The notes under the pieces were generated by a model. It worked only from the letters and a program-made list of their open reading frames with translations. It was not told the origin of the DNA and searched no databases. The position numbers and the translations under genes are program-made. Positions 1-8,078 of a DNA stretch of 64,000 nt are shown piece by piece. The stretch lies in contig NZ_OMOI01000001.1 in the NCBI RefSeq assembly GCF_900302485.1, forward strand, positions 1,426,001-1,490,000. The letters are read 5' to 3'. The DNA comes from Aliiroseovarius pelagivivens (GTDB lineage Bacteria > Pseudomonadota > Alphaproteobacteria > Rhodobacterales > Rhodobacteraceae). Within the stretch, counting starts at the first letter, position 1, and each line of letters begins with the position of its first letter.

Positions 1-491
1 CGACCGCCAAGCTAATCGCCACTTTCTTCTATTCGGGCCTTCTACGCCCCGCCCCCGGCACATGGGGCAGTCTGGCCGCCCTGCCCGCCGCATGGATCCT
101 GCATCAGATCGGCGGTCCTATTGCGCTGATCGGTGCCACCATTCTGGCCTATCTGATCGGTCTAAAAGCGACTGAGGCCTATACGGCCGGCAAATCAGAC
201 CATGATCCGTCGGAAGTTGTGATCGACGAAGTGGTCGGCATGTGGATCACGCTGTTCCCTGTCTCGTTCGGAGCGTGGATGATGGGCGCGAGCATTCTGG
301 CGCTCTACCCCGGCTGGATCGTCGGCTTCTTGGCGTTCCGCTTGTTTGACATCACCAAATGGGGCCCGATTGGCAAAGCGGACCGCCGTGGAGACGCAAC
401 CGGCGTGATGATGGATGACGTCTGGGCCGGTGTCGCGGCGGCGATTGTGGTCATCATCTCGGCCTATGCGGCCCATGAGTTTTTGATGTGA
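1..491 (+). CDS. pgpA: Phosphatidylglycerophosphatase A, 5' end cut by window edge
   Basis: PgpA removes phosphate from phosphatidylglycerophosphate to make phosphatidylglycerol at the inner membrane. The reading frame is already open at the first bases, so the true start lies before the window. Visible family motifs are RPAPGTWGS near the truncated N-terminus, then DEVVGM, FRLFDITKWGPIG and the DDVWAG motif near the C-terminus, with hydrophobic segments between them. The stop codon overlaps the GTG start of the next gene (GTGA), so the two are translationally coupled. The call is firm; only the N-terminal part is missing. Confidence 0.93.
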   Translation, partial: TAKLIATFFYSGLLRPAPGTWGSLAALPAAWILHQIGGPIALIGATILAYLIGLKATEAYTAGKSDHDPSEVVIDEVVGMWITLFPVSFGAWMMGASILALYPGWIVGFLAFRLFDITKWGPIGKADRRGDATGVMMDDVWAGVAAAIVVIISAYAAHEFLM

Positions 492-973
492 TAGATACTT
501 CCGCCCTTCTGGACCTCTGCCGCGCGCAGGGCCTAAAGCTCGGTACTGCAGAAAGCTGCACTGGGGGAATGGTCGGCGCATGGTTGACCGAAGTGCCGGG
601 CAGTTCGGATGTGTTTGATCGTGGCTTCATAACCTATTCCAACGCCGCAAAGCAGGACATGTTGGGGGTACAGAAAGCCACGCTCGACACTTACGGAGCT
701 GTATCAGAACAGGTCGCAGCCGAAATGGCCGTGGGCGCTTTGGCGCGTTCTCAGGCCGATATTACTGTATCCATCACGGGCATTGCTGGCCCCGGCGGGT
801 CCGAACACAAGCCCGAAGGTCGGGTTTGTTTCGGTTTGGCCCATGGCGATATCATCCATGTCGAAACGCAGGAATTTGGTGCGCTGGGCCGGGACAAAGT
901 GCGCGCTGCCGCCGCCAAACACGCGCTTATGCTGCTTACACAAGGGGCAGAGGCGAGATCAGTTCAAGCCTGA
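488..973 (+). CDS. pncC: CinA C-terminal-type protein, nicotinamide-nucleotide amidohydrolase
   Basis: PncC deamidates nicotinamide mononucleotide to nicotinate mononucleotide in NAD recycling. The 161-residue protein is the stand-alone C-terminal CinA domain, without the MoaB-like N-terminal half. Motifs seen are GTAESCTGG near residue 20, GFITYSNAAK near residue 50, and ITGIAGPGG near residue 97. It starts at a GTG that overlaps the stop of pgpA by four bases. Next to pgpA is a common position for this gene in Rhodobacteraceae (family knowledge). The enzyme activity is inferred from the family. Confidence 0.9.
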   Translation: MIDTSALLDLCRAQGLKLGTAESCTGGMVGAWLTEVPGSSDVFDRGFITYSNAAKQDMLGVQKATLDTYGAVSEQVAAEMAVGALARSQADITVSITGIAGPGGSEHKPEGRVCFGLAHGDIIHVETQEFGALGRDKVRAAAAKHALMLLTQGAEARSVQA

Positions 974-1143
974 TCCGTTCTTACCTCGCGCATTCTGCAG
1001 GCATACCCCTAGGCACCTCGCCTATTTTTTAAGCAACCCACGTTTTCCGCCCCACGCTCACCAAGGAAACGCGCGTTCCGGGTGCGTTGCGCTGGAAATT
1101 CCATCACACCCCATTCCAACGGTTAAAACCCAAGGAGGGGACT

Positions 1144-2325
1144 ATGAACGGCGCAGATACTGCCTGGATCATCGTAGCAACAGCACTGGTGCTGTTCATG
1201 TCACTGCCAGGACTGGCGCTTTTCTATGGCGGCCTTGTACGTGCACGCAACGTGCTGAGCGTCTTCATGCATGTCTATGCCATCGCCTGTTTGATGAGCA
1301 TCCTGTGGCTGGCCTTTGGGTATACGATCGCATTTGGCGACGCCTCGCATGGTTGGTTCGGCTCGTTGGACAAGGCGTTCTTGTCGGGCGTCACCGCCGA
1401 CAGCCTGTCTGGTACCCTGCCCGAGGTTCTGTTCTTTGCCTTCCAAATGACGTTTGCCATCATCACACCCGCGCTGATCGTCGGCGCATATGTTGAACGC
1501 GTAGGCTTTGGCTTCGTCCTGACGTTTTCCTCGCTGTGGATGCTTCTGTGCTATGCGCCCGTGGTCCATTGGATCTGGGGTGGCGGCGCACTGGCCGATG
1601 GCGGCATCTTTGGCGAGATCGGCACACGCGACTTCGCAGGCGGCATCGTGGTTCACGAAACCGCAGGCATCGCAGCCCTGATGATCGCCGTGGCCCTTGG
1701 CCCGCGCAAGCATCGCACCACCCCGCCCCACGCGCCGTGGATGGTCTTTGTAGGTGCGGGCATGCTGTGGGTCGGCTGGTTCGGCTTCAACGGTGGCTCG
1801 CAACTGGCCGCTGACGGTGGCGCGGCCATGGCCATCACGGTCACTCATATCTCGGCAGCCACGGCATCGCTGAGCTGGGCGCTCTATGAACGCATAAAAT
1901 ACGGTAAAGCTAGCCTTGTTGGCCTCGTCACTGGCACCATTGCAGGTCTGGCCTCGATCACACCAGCATCTGGTTTCGTCGGACCCATCGCGGCCCTGAT
2001 CATCGGCGCCGTTGCAGGTGTCCTGTGCCAAGAAGCCGTGAACTTTATCCGCAACAAGCTGAATATCGATGACACGCTGGACGTCTTCGCAGTGCACGGC
2101 GTCGGCGGTATCTTCGGTACGATCATGATCGCGGTCTTCGGACAGGGCAGCTTTGTGGCGCAGTTCGGCGCGTTGATCATTGTCGGCATCTTCACTTTCG
2201 TTGTCACATATGTGCTGATCAAACTGACCGCCGCCATCACGCCCCTGCGCGTGGATCTGGAAAGCGAAGTCAATGGGCTGGACCTGTCGGCCCATGGCGA
2301 ACGCGCCTACGACATCACCTCATAG
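1144..2325 (+). CDS. amtB: Ammonium transporter AmtB
   Basis: This is a membrane ammonium channel of 393 residues with about eleven hydrophobic segments. The ATG at 1144 is chosen because AAGGAGG lies 6 bases upstream; the frame is open further upstream but has no ribosome site there. Key family residues are present: the pore histidines H171 (in VVHETAG) and H318 (in FAVHG), D163, W145, and the C-terminal motif GLDLSAHGERAY that contacts PII proteins. There is no signal peptide like that of E. coli AmtB. No glnK gene is adjacent, which is unusual because glnK-amtB is the common pairing; the PII partner must lie elsewhere. No clear sigma-54 promoter was found in the 170 bases upstream. Confidence 0.96.
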   Translation: MNGADTAWIIVATALVLFMSLPGLALFYGGLVRARNVLSVFMHVYAIACLMSILWLAFGYTIAFGDASHGWFGSLDKAFLSGVTADSLSGTLPEVLFFAFQMTFAIITPALIVGAYVERVGFGFVLTFSSLWMLLCYAPVVHWIWGGGALADGGIFGEIGTRDFAGGIVVHETAGIAALMIAVALGPRKHRTTPPHAPWMVFVGAGMLWVGWFGFNGGSQLAADGGAAMAITVTHISAATASLSWALYERIKYGKASLVGLVTGTIAGLASITPASGFVGPIAALIIGAVAGVLCQEAVNFIRNKLNIDDTLDVFAVHGVGGIFGTIMIAVFGQGSFVAQFGALIIVGIFTFVVTYVLIKLTAAITPLRVDLESEVNGLDLSAHGERAYDITS

Positions 2326-2350
2326 AACGCCCACTCACGGCACTGGAAAA

Positions 2351-2382
2351 GGCGAAGGCACATGCTTTCGCCTTTTTCTTTT
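2351..2382 (+). terminator. Rho-independent terminator after amtB
   Basis: An 8-bp stem (GGCGAAGG with CTTTCGCC, one G-U pair) with loop CACATG is followed by TTTTTCTTTT. It lies 26 bases after the amtB stop and separates amtB from the next gene. Confidence 0.85.
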
Positions 2383-2456
2383 GTGGTGCAGACCGTCGCC
2401 CCAGCCACGATCCCTTGAAAGCCTCGGCGCAAGTGCCCATAAGATTGTGAAGAACA

Positions 2457-3755
2457 ATGGAGTTTTCGATGGAAGTGGGTTTGGACACAGGATTTTGGAT
2501 CAGCTGCGCGGCGATTGCGGCGCTTTTGGTGCTGTCGGCCTTCTTCTCGGGTTCGGAAACTGCACTGACGGCGGCGTCACGCGGCAAGCTACGCTCGCGG
2601 GCTGACAAGGGTGACCGAGGTGCCGATCGGGCCCTGAACATCACCGAGGACAATGAACGTCTGATTGGCTCGGTCCTTTTGGGCAACAACCTTGTGAACA
2701 TCTTGGCGACCTCATTGGCCACTGCGATGTTCACACGCCTGTTCGGCGACAGCGGTGTGGCGCTGGCCACTCTGGTCATGACACTTCTGGTCCTGATCTT
2801 CGCCGAGGTGCTTCCCAAGACCTATGCCATTACCCGCCCTGAGATGGCGGCCTCGCGCGCGTCGGGGCCGATTGCTCTGATCATCCTTGTCTTCGCTCCT
2901 ATCGTGTCAGCCGTTCGGATGATCACCCGCGGCGTCCTGCGCCTGTTTGGTGTGGAAACCGATCCGGACAGCCAGATCCTTGCCGTGCGTGAAGAAATCA
3001 TGGGCGCGATTGCGCTGGGCCACTCGGAAGGCGCCGTTGAAAAAGAAGACCGTGACCGTCTGCTGGGTGCGCTGGACCTTGGTGATCGTGTTGTTGAAGA
3101 GATCATGCTTCACCGCAGCCAGATCGAGATGATCGACGCCGACGCGCCCGCAGTCGAAGTGCTGGAGCAAATCCTCGAGTCGCGTCACACCCGCCTGCCC
3201 GTCTATCGTGACGAACCCGAGAACATCATCGGTGTCATCCACGCCAAAGATCTGTCGCGCTCGATGTATGTGTTCCAGCGTGAAGGCAAAGTGATCGAGG
3301 AATTTGACGTCCTTCAGGTGGCGATGGAACCTTATTTCATCCCCGAAACCACCACGTTGGACGACCAGATGCGCGAGTTTCTGAAGCGCCACACGCATTT
3401 TGCGCTGGTGGTGGATGAATATGGTTCGCTTGAAGGGTTGATCACGCTGGAAGACATTCTGGAAGAAATCGTGGGCGAAATCACAGACGAGTTCGACGTC
3501 CAGACCGAACACGAAATCAAGTCGCAAAGCGATGGCAGTTTCATGGTGGAAGGCGGCGTGACGATCCGCGATTTGAACCGCGCGAAAGATTGGAACCTGC
3601 CAGACGAGGAAGCCAACACAATCGCCGGGTTGGTAATTCACGAAGCGCAAATGATCCCCAACGAGGGTCAGGTGTTCAGCTTCCATAGCTTCCGGTTCGA
3701 GGTCGTCAAACGCGACGGAAACCGGATCGAGCAGCTGAAAATTCGGCCGCTCTGA
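2457..3755 (+). CDS. Hemolysin/CorC-family (CNNM/MpfA-type) membrane protein with CBS domains
   Basis: The 432-residue protein has a DUF21 membrane domain (about residues 10-190, with the typical FFSGSETALTAAS segment and the LIFAEVLPKTYA motif), a CBS pair (about 205-335) and a C-terminal CorC_HlyC domain (about 350-430). Proteins of this build export or regulate Mg2+ (CNNM/MpfA family) and are not true haemolysins. An in-frame ATG 12 bases later (2469) is an alternative start. It stands alone between the amtB terminator and a convergent gene. Function is assigned at family level only. Confidence 0.9.
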   Translation: MEFSMEVGLDTGFWISCAAIAALLVLSAFFSGSETALTAASRGKLRSRADKGDRGADRALNITEDNERLIGSVLLGNNLVNILATSLATAMFTRLFGDSGVALATLVMTLLVLIFAEVLPKTYAITRPEMAASRASGPIALIILVFAPIVSAVRMITRGVLRLFGVETDPDSQILAVREEIMGAIALGHSEGAVEKEDRDRLLGALDLGDRVVEEIMLHRSQIEMIDADAPAVEVLEQILESRHTRLPVYRDEPENIIGVIHAKDLSRSMYVFQREGKVIEEFDVLQVAMEPYFIPETTTLDDQMREFLKRHTHFALVVDEYGSLEGLITLEDILEEIVGEITDEFDVQTEHEIKSQSDGSFMVEGGVTIRDLNRAKDWNLPDEEANTIAGLVIHEAQMIPNEGQVFSFHSFRFEVVKRDGNRIEQLKIRPL

Positions 3756-3778
3756 TCCTGATTTTACTCAAGGGGCGG

Positions 3779-5323
3779 TCAACGCCCTTTGAACAGCGAT
3801 CCCAGAATGCCGCGCACGATCCGTTTGCCTGTGGTGCCTTTCAGCTCTTTCAGCACGACATCAGTCACGGCTTTGCCAAACCCGCCAGAGGATGACTTGC
3901 TGCGCGAGGTCGAGCGTCCGACTTTACTTCCTGAATAGCGCCGGCCCGCACGGTATTCCCGTTCGGCGACACTTTCGGCTTCTTCCTCAAGACGTTCAGC
4001 CTCTTCTGCTTCTTTCGCAGCTTCAACGGCCCGTTTGGTCAGCACCTCATAGGCGCTTTCGCGATCCTTCAGCGTTTCGTATTTCCCCGCGATCGGCGAG
4101 GCGTCGATCAGCGCCTTGCGTTCGCTGATTTCAATCGGACCAAGCTGCGAAGACGGCGGCCGGATCAACGTGCGCTCGACCACTCCGGGCGCGCCTTTAG
4201 ATTCCAGGAACGAGGTCACCGCTTCACCCACGCCGACCTCTCGGATGGCGTCTTCAGTCGAGAACCGCGGATTGTCGCGATAGGTTTCCGCCGCCTGCTT
4301 CAGCGCACGACGGTCTTTAGCCGTGAAGGCGCGCAAAGCGTGCTGCACACGGTTGCCTAGTTGCCCCAGAATGTCCTCGGGAACATCTGCCGGGTTTTGG
4401 GTGACGAAATAGACGCCCACACCTTTTGACCGGATTAGGCGGGCCACTTGCTCTACCTTGTCCACCAGCGCCTTGGGGGCGTCATCAAACAGCAGATGCG
4501 CTTCATCAAAGAAGAAGACCAGCTTGGGTTTGTCGGGGTCGCCCACCTCGGGCAGTTCTTCGAACAGTTCTGACAACAGCCACAGCAGGAAGGTCGCATA
4601 AAGACGCGGTGCGCCCATCAGCTTGTCCGAGGCAAGGATCGAGATTCGTCCGCGCCCATCTGTGTCCGTACGCATAATGTCAGACAGCTCCAACGCTGGC
4701 TCACCAAAGAGTTTATGTCCACCTTGGTTCTCAAGCACCAAAAGCGCGCGCTGGATGGCCCCGACGGATGAGGTCGAGACATTGCCATAGCGCAACGACA
4801 TGTCCTTGGCATTTTCACCCACCCAGACCAGAAGCGCCTGAAGGTCTTTCAGGTCCAGAAGCCCAAGCCCCTGTTCGTCCGCCACGCGGAAGGCAATGTT
4901 CAGAACCCCTTCCTGCGCGTCGGTCAGCTCTAATAGACGCGACAGCAGAAGCGGCCCCATCTCGGACACGGTGGTGCGGATCGGGTGACCCTGATCGCCA
5001 TAAAGATCCCAGAAAGTGACCGGGAAAGCATTATAGGTATAGTCGTCAAAACCGATCTTTTCGGCACGCGAGGTAAAGGCATCGTGCAGTTTGAACCCTG
5101 CATCACCCGCCTTGGCCAGCCCCGACAAGTCGCCTTTCACATCCGACAGGAAGACCGGAACACCTTGTGCGGCAAAGCTTTCGGCCATGATTTGTAGTGT
5201 GACGGTTTTCCCAGTCCCCGTAGCGCCAGCGACCAGTCCATGACGGTTGGCATATTTCAGCAACAGCCCCTGTTTCTCGCCGTATTCTTCGCCGCCGCCA
5301 CCAATGAAAATCGTACCGTCCAC
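3779..5323 (-). CDS. HerA-like helicase/ATPase, YjgR (DUF853) family
   Basis: This P-loop ATPase has 514 residues. Walker A GATGTGKT is at residues 33-40, preceded by the family signature YANRHGL. Walker B is the [11 protein letters not shown] segment, and the C-terminal region is rich in Glu and Lys. I chose the GTG at 5321-5323 because AGGAGA sits 7 bases upstream; the frame stays open to 5407 but those starts have no ribosome site. The domain is related to archaeal HerA DNA translocases, but the cellular role of YjgR is not established. It converges with the CorC-like gene, 23 bases apart. Confidence 0.9.
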   Translation of the reverse strand: MDGTIFIGGGGEEYGEKQGLLLKYANRHGLVAGATGTGKTVTLQIMAESFAAQGVPVFLSDVKGDLSGLAKAGDAGFKLHDAFTSRAEKIGFDDYTYNAFPVTFWDLYGDQGHPIRTTVSEMGPLLLSRLLELTDAQEGVLNIAFRVADEQGLGLLDLKDLQALLVWVGENAKDMSLRYGNVSTSSVGAIQRALLVLENQGGHKLFGEPALELSDIMRTDTDGRGRISILASDKLMGAPRLYATFLLWLLSELFEELPEVGDPDKPKLVFFFDEAHLLFDDAPKALVDKVEQVARLIRSKGVGVYFVTQNPADVPEDILGQLGNRVQHALRAFTAKDRRALKQAAETYRDNPRFSTEDAIREVGVGEAVTSFLESKGAPGVVERTLIRPPSSQLGPIEISERKALIDASPIAGKYETLKDRESAYEVLTKRAVEAAKEAEEAERLEEEAESVAEREYRAGRRYSGSKVGRSTSRSKSSSGGFGKAVTDVVLKELKGTTGKRIVRGILGSLFKGR

Positions 5324-5448
5324 TTGCCTGTCTCCTGCCCATAAAATCATTCTTGTCTGCGACAATACTAAATTAACCACCACAGGCCATACTGTAATCA
5401 TTCCCATTGACCTTTGGGGTCTGGGAAGACTTCCTCCCTGTCAGACTG

Positions 5449-5473
5449 CCGCGCCTTCGGGCGCGGTTTTTTT
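5449..5473 (+). terminator. Strong terminator with no gene in front of it
   Basis: CCGCGCC and GGCGCGG form a stem with a TTCG tetraloop, followed directly by seven T. It reads on the plus strand, yet the nearest upstream gene is on the minus strand, so it probably ends a small RNA that starts in 5324-5440. Just before it, GGGAAGACTTCCTCCC can form another hairpin carrying a CCUCC anti-Shine-Dalgarno-like run. No convincing promoter was identified for this transcript. Confidence 0.75.
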
Positions 5474-5551
5474 ATCATGTTCAATACCTTGCACGGATTT
5501 TCATCGGGCTAAGATCGGTGACGCAAAAAGTCTCGATTATGTCGAATACAC

Positions 5552-5593
5552 GTCACTTTCTAACTTGACCGCTTCTTTCAAGTGACATAGCGT
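5552..5593 (+). promoter_or_regulatory. Possible promoter inside an inverted repeat
   Basis: GTCACTT (5552-5558) and AAGTGAC (5580-5586) form a 7-bp inverted repeat around TTGACC (5565-5570), a good -35 element. With a 17-base spacer the -10 would be TAGCGT (5588-5593), which is weak. If it is used, transcription would start near 5600, just before the hairpin-rich stretch that ends in a terminator at 5669. This is inference from layout. Confidence 0.4.
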
Positions 5594-5599
5594 CGCCAA

Positions 5600-5669
5600 C
5601 AATAAGCCGGTCAGTCCGGCAGGGAGAGAAATTCGAAGGGGACCCGTGATCGCGGGTCCCTTTCTTTTT
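5600..5669 (+). ncRNA. Candidate small RNA of about 70 nt
   Basis: A hairpin (GCCGG, loop TCAGT, CCGGC, 5606-5620) and a purine-rich linker (AGGGAGAGAAATTCGAAG) are followed by a strong terminator, GGGACCCG with CGGGTCCC (5639-5660), then TTTCTTTTT. There is no open frame with a ribosome site here, and the next gene begins 186 bases later, so this is not the terminator of a coding gene. The size and two-hairpin shape fit a small regulatory RNA. The 5' end is a guess from the possible promoter just upstream. Confidence 0.5.
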
Positions 5670-5854
5670 GTGCTGAAATATGGCGCTTTTCTGCCAGTCT
5701 GAATCCGTCTTATCCCCTTGCATCGGCGGTCCACCGCCACCGATTGTAATCCCCCCTTATTTCCCGTCATTCTGGTGCATTTTCACCTGACACTTTCGCG
5801 GCACCATGTTATTCCATCCCCAACAAAAAATTGATTTCGAAACAAGGAAAGATC

Positions 5855-6490
5855 ATGAAAATCGAGCTGATCAGATCCCTCTCACTTGTCGCAGCGCTTT
5901 CGTTGGGCACTGCTGCCATGGCTCAGAACAATTCGGAAGCAACCACAGAAGACGCTCCGGCAACCCAGCCAGCCGTTGATCTGGGTGAACCCGTTGATGG
6001 CACCCGCCAACCGGGACAGACCTATGTTGAAAAGGTCACCGGAGACTGGGAACGCAAATGCATCACGCTTCCTGAAGGCCAGGGCGAAGACCCCTGCCAG
6101 ATGTACCAGCTTCTGAAAGATGACACCGGAAACGCCGTTGCCGAGATCTCGCTGGGCAAACTGCCCGAGGGTAGTCAGGCCGTGGCTGGGGCGACTGTCG
6201 TTGCGCCGCTGGAAACGCTGTTGACCCAACAGCTGACCATCTCTGTCGATGGTGCGCAGGGCCGTCGCTATCCGTTCCGTTTCTGCACCCAATTGGGCTG
6301 TGTGGCCAATATCGGCTTCACCGCAGACGAGATTGCGGGTTTCAAAGCCGGCGCAAAGGCCACGGTGTCGATTGTTCCAGCAGCTGCTCCTGATCAGCGC
6401 GTCAACCTGACCATGTCCTTGTCCGGCTTTACAGCGTCCTATGACGAGCTGACAGCACCGGTTCCGCGGGCTGCACCTGAAGCGCAGTAA
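5855..6490 (+). CDS. Invasion-associated locus B (IalB) family exported protein
   Basis: The 211-residue protein has a clear signal peptide (basic start MKIELIR, hydrophobic core, cleavage near AMAQ at 22-24). The IalB domain starts at GDWERKC and has four conserved cysteines, two of them in the FCTQLGC segment, probably forming disulphides in the periplasm. The ATG at 5855 has AAGGAAAG about 5 bases upstream. IalB was named in Bartonella, where it affects erythrocyte invasion; in free-living alphaproteobacteria its role is unknown, so no virulence function should be read into it. Confidence 0.88.
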   Translation: MKIELIRSLSLVAALSLGTAAMAQNNSEATTEDAPATQPAVDLGEPVDGTRQPGQTYVEKVTGDWERKCITLPEGQGEDPCQMYQLLKDDTGNAVAEISLGKLPEGSQAVAGATVVAPLETLLTQQLTISVDGAQGRRYPFRFCTQLGCVANIGFTADEIAGFKAGAKATVSIVPAAAPDQRVNLTMSLSGFTASYDELTAPVPRAAPEAQ

Positions 6491-6512
6491 GAAACAGATC
6501 ACAAAAAATTAG

Positions 6513-6541
6513 AACGCCGCCCATTTCAGGCGGCGTTTTTT
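6513..6541. terminator. Bidirectional terminator between ialB and the ketosynthase gene
   Basis: AACGCCGCC and GGCGGCGTT form a 9-bp stem with loop CATTTCA, with T-rich sequence on the plus-strand side and A-rich sequence on the other. It sits between two convergent genes and could serve both. Confidence 0.8.
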
Positions 6542-6570
6542 GTTGGCGAAGACGTATTTCTTTCGACCCG

Positions 6571-7779
6571 TCAGGTAGCCCGCAAGGCCAGAACGGCATT
6601 CAAGCCGCCGAACGCAAAAGCGTTGGAAAGAACCGCATCAACCTTCACATCGCGGGCGACATTCGGCACCACGTCAAGCGCGCATTCCGGATCTGGCTCC
6701 TCATAGCCAATCGTGGGGGCAATCACACCTTCCCGCAGCGCCATGATACAGGCCAAAAGCTCGACTGCTCCGGTGCCGCCAATCAAATGCCCATGCATGG
6801 ATTTGGTTGAAGAGATCATCAGCTCGTCCGCATGATGGCCAAACGCATCTGCCACAGCCGAGCATTCCGTCTTGTCATTGGCCGCTGTGCCGGTGCCATG
6901 TGCATTGATATAGGCGACGTCTTCCGGATTCATGCGGGCGTCCTTCATGGCACCTGCAATCGCACGCGATGCGCCTTGCTTGGATGGCATCACGATATCA
7001 GCCGCGTCCGAGGTCATTGCAAAGCCCACCACCTCGGCCAGGATCTCGGCGCCCCGGGCACGCGCATGCTCAAATTCTTCGAATACAAAAACCGCAGCGC
7101 CTTCACCCTGCACCATCCCGTTGCGATTGGCCGAGAACGGTCGGCAGGCGTCTTTGGACATAACCCGCAAGCCTTCCCAGGCCTTGATCCCACCAAAGCA
7201 CAGCATCGCCTCGGATCCGCCAGTGATCATCACATCCGCCATGCCTGACCGGATCATCTGCATCGCCTGCCCCATCGCGTGGTTGGAACTGGCGCATGCC
7301 GTCGCCACGGTGAAACTTGGCCCCTTCAGGTTCCATTCCATCGACACATGACTGGCTGCTGCGTTGTTCATCAATTTGGGAACAACAAAGGGGTGCACCC
7401 GGTTTTTGCCGTCCTCATAGACCGAGCGATAATTCTCATCCAGCGTGTTCATTCCCCCGCCAGAAGTGCCAAGGACCACGCCAGAGCGCGTCGCAAGCTC
7501 GCCCGAGAAGGTCAGACCTGACTGGCTAATCGCCTCGCGTGCGGCAATCAGGGTGAACTGTGTGAAGCGATCATAAAGCGCGATCTGCTGGCGGTTGAAC
7601 GTCTCTTCCGGTTCATAGCCCTTGACCTGTGCACCGATGCGAATGGACAGGCGTTCGACATCCTGAAACTCAAGATCCGAGATCCCACAGCGCCCCTCGC
7701 GCATCGCTTCGAGCGTTTCCGGGACATTACGGCCAAGCGCATTGATCGTGCCTTGGCCGGTGATGACAATACGTTTCAT
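6571..7779 (-). CDS. Beta-ketoacyl-ACP synthase (FabF-like) of an ACP/LpxD cassette
   Basis: The 402-residue thiolase-fold condensing enzyme keeps the full catalytic triad: C162 (VATACASSN), H294 (NAHGTGT) and H331 (SMHGHLIGGTG), plus K326. It would extend an acyl chain on an acyl carrier protein. It lies 5 bases after a dedicated ACP gene and one gene after an LpxD-like acyltransferase, all on the same strand, so it is probably not the housekeeping FabF. A role in making a special acyl chain for lipid A or a related envelope lipid, as the acpXL cluster does in rhizobia, is inference. Confidence 0.88.
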   Translation of the reverse strand: MKRIVITGQGTINALGRNVPETLEAMREGRCGISDLEFQDVERLSIRIGAQVKGYEPEETFNRQQIALYDRFTQFTLIAAREAISQSGLTFSGELATRSGVVLGTSGGGMNTLDENYRSVYEDGKNRVHPFVVPKLMNNAAASHVSMEWNLKGPSFTVATACASSNHAMGQAMQMIRSGMADVMITGGSEAMLCFGGIKAWEGLRVMSKDACRPFSANRNGMVQGEGAAVFVFEEFEHARARGAEILAEVVGFAMTSDAADIVMPSKQGASRAIAGAMKDARMNPEDVAYINAHGTGTAANDKTECSAVADAFGHHADELMISSTKSMHGHLIGGTGAVELLACIMALREGVIAPTIGYEEPDPECALDVVPNVARDVKVDAVLSNAFAFGGLNAVLALRAT

Positions 7780-7784
7780 GGCTG

Positions 7785-8051
7785 TCAGGCGGCTTGATCC
7801 GCGACCAGACCTTCGACCGCACGAATGATGGCAGCGACCGACGAGATGTCAAAATCGCTCTTTGAGGGTTCGTTGGCGTTGAACGGCACTGAAATGTCAA
7901 AGGCTTCTTCGATGGCGAAGATGCTTTCAACAAGGCCAAGGCTGTCGATGCCGAGATCTTCCAAGGATTGATCTAGGCTGACGTCGCCCGGCTCCAAAAT
8001 GGCCTGTTCGGCGATGATGGCGATGACGCGGTCCTGAATGCTTTCAGACAT
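7785..8051 (-). CDS. Acyl carrier protein of the LpxD/ketosynthase cassette
   Basis: This 88-residue ACP has the phosphopantetheine serine S37 in the signature DLGIDSLGLVE. It differs from the housekeeping AcpP (which has DSL-DTVE or similar) and resembles the specialised carriers that work with a paired ketosynthase. It sits 5 bases upstream of the ketosynthase and 27 bases after the LpxD-like gene, so the three are probably co-transcribed. The acyl group it carries is unknown. Confidence 0.88.
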   Translation of the reverse strand: MSESIQDRVIAIIAEQAILEPGDVSLDQSLEDLGIDSLGLVESIFAIEEAFDISVPFNANEPSKSDFDISSVAAIIRAVEGLVADQAA

Positions 8052-8078
8052 ATGGTCCCCTTTCGCGGTGGCGAATTT

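Noticed and set aside
974..1143. Sigma-54 promoter upstream of amtB
   Set aside because: GG and GC pairs occur but never with ten bases between them and the flanking TGGCAC/TTGC sequence, so NtrC/RpoN control could not be supported.
5401..5440. TTGACC at 5407 as the -35 of the first small RNA
   Set aside because: It has no -10 partner at the right spacing and would start transcription only a few bases before the terminator stem.
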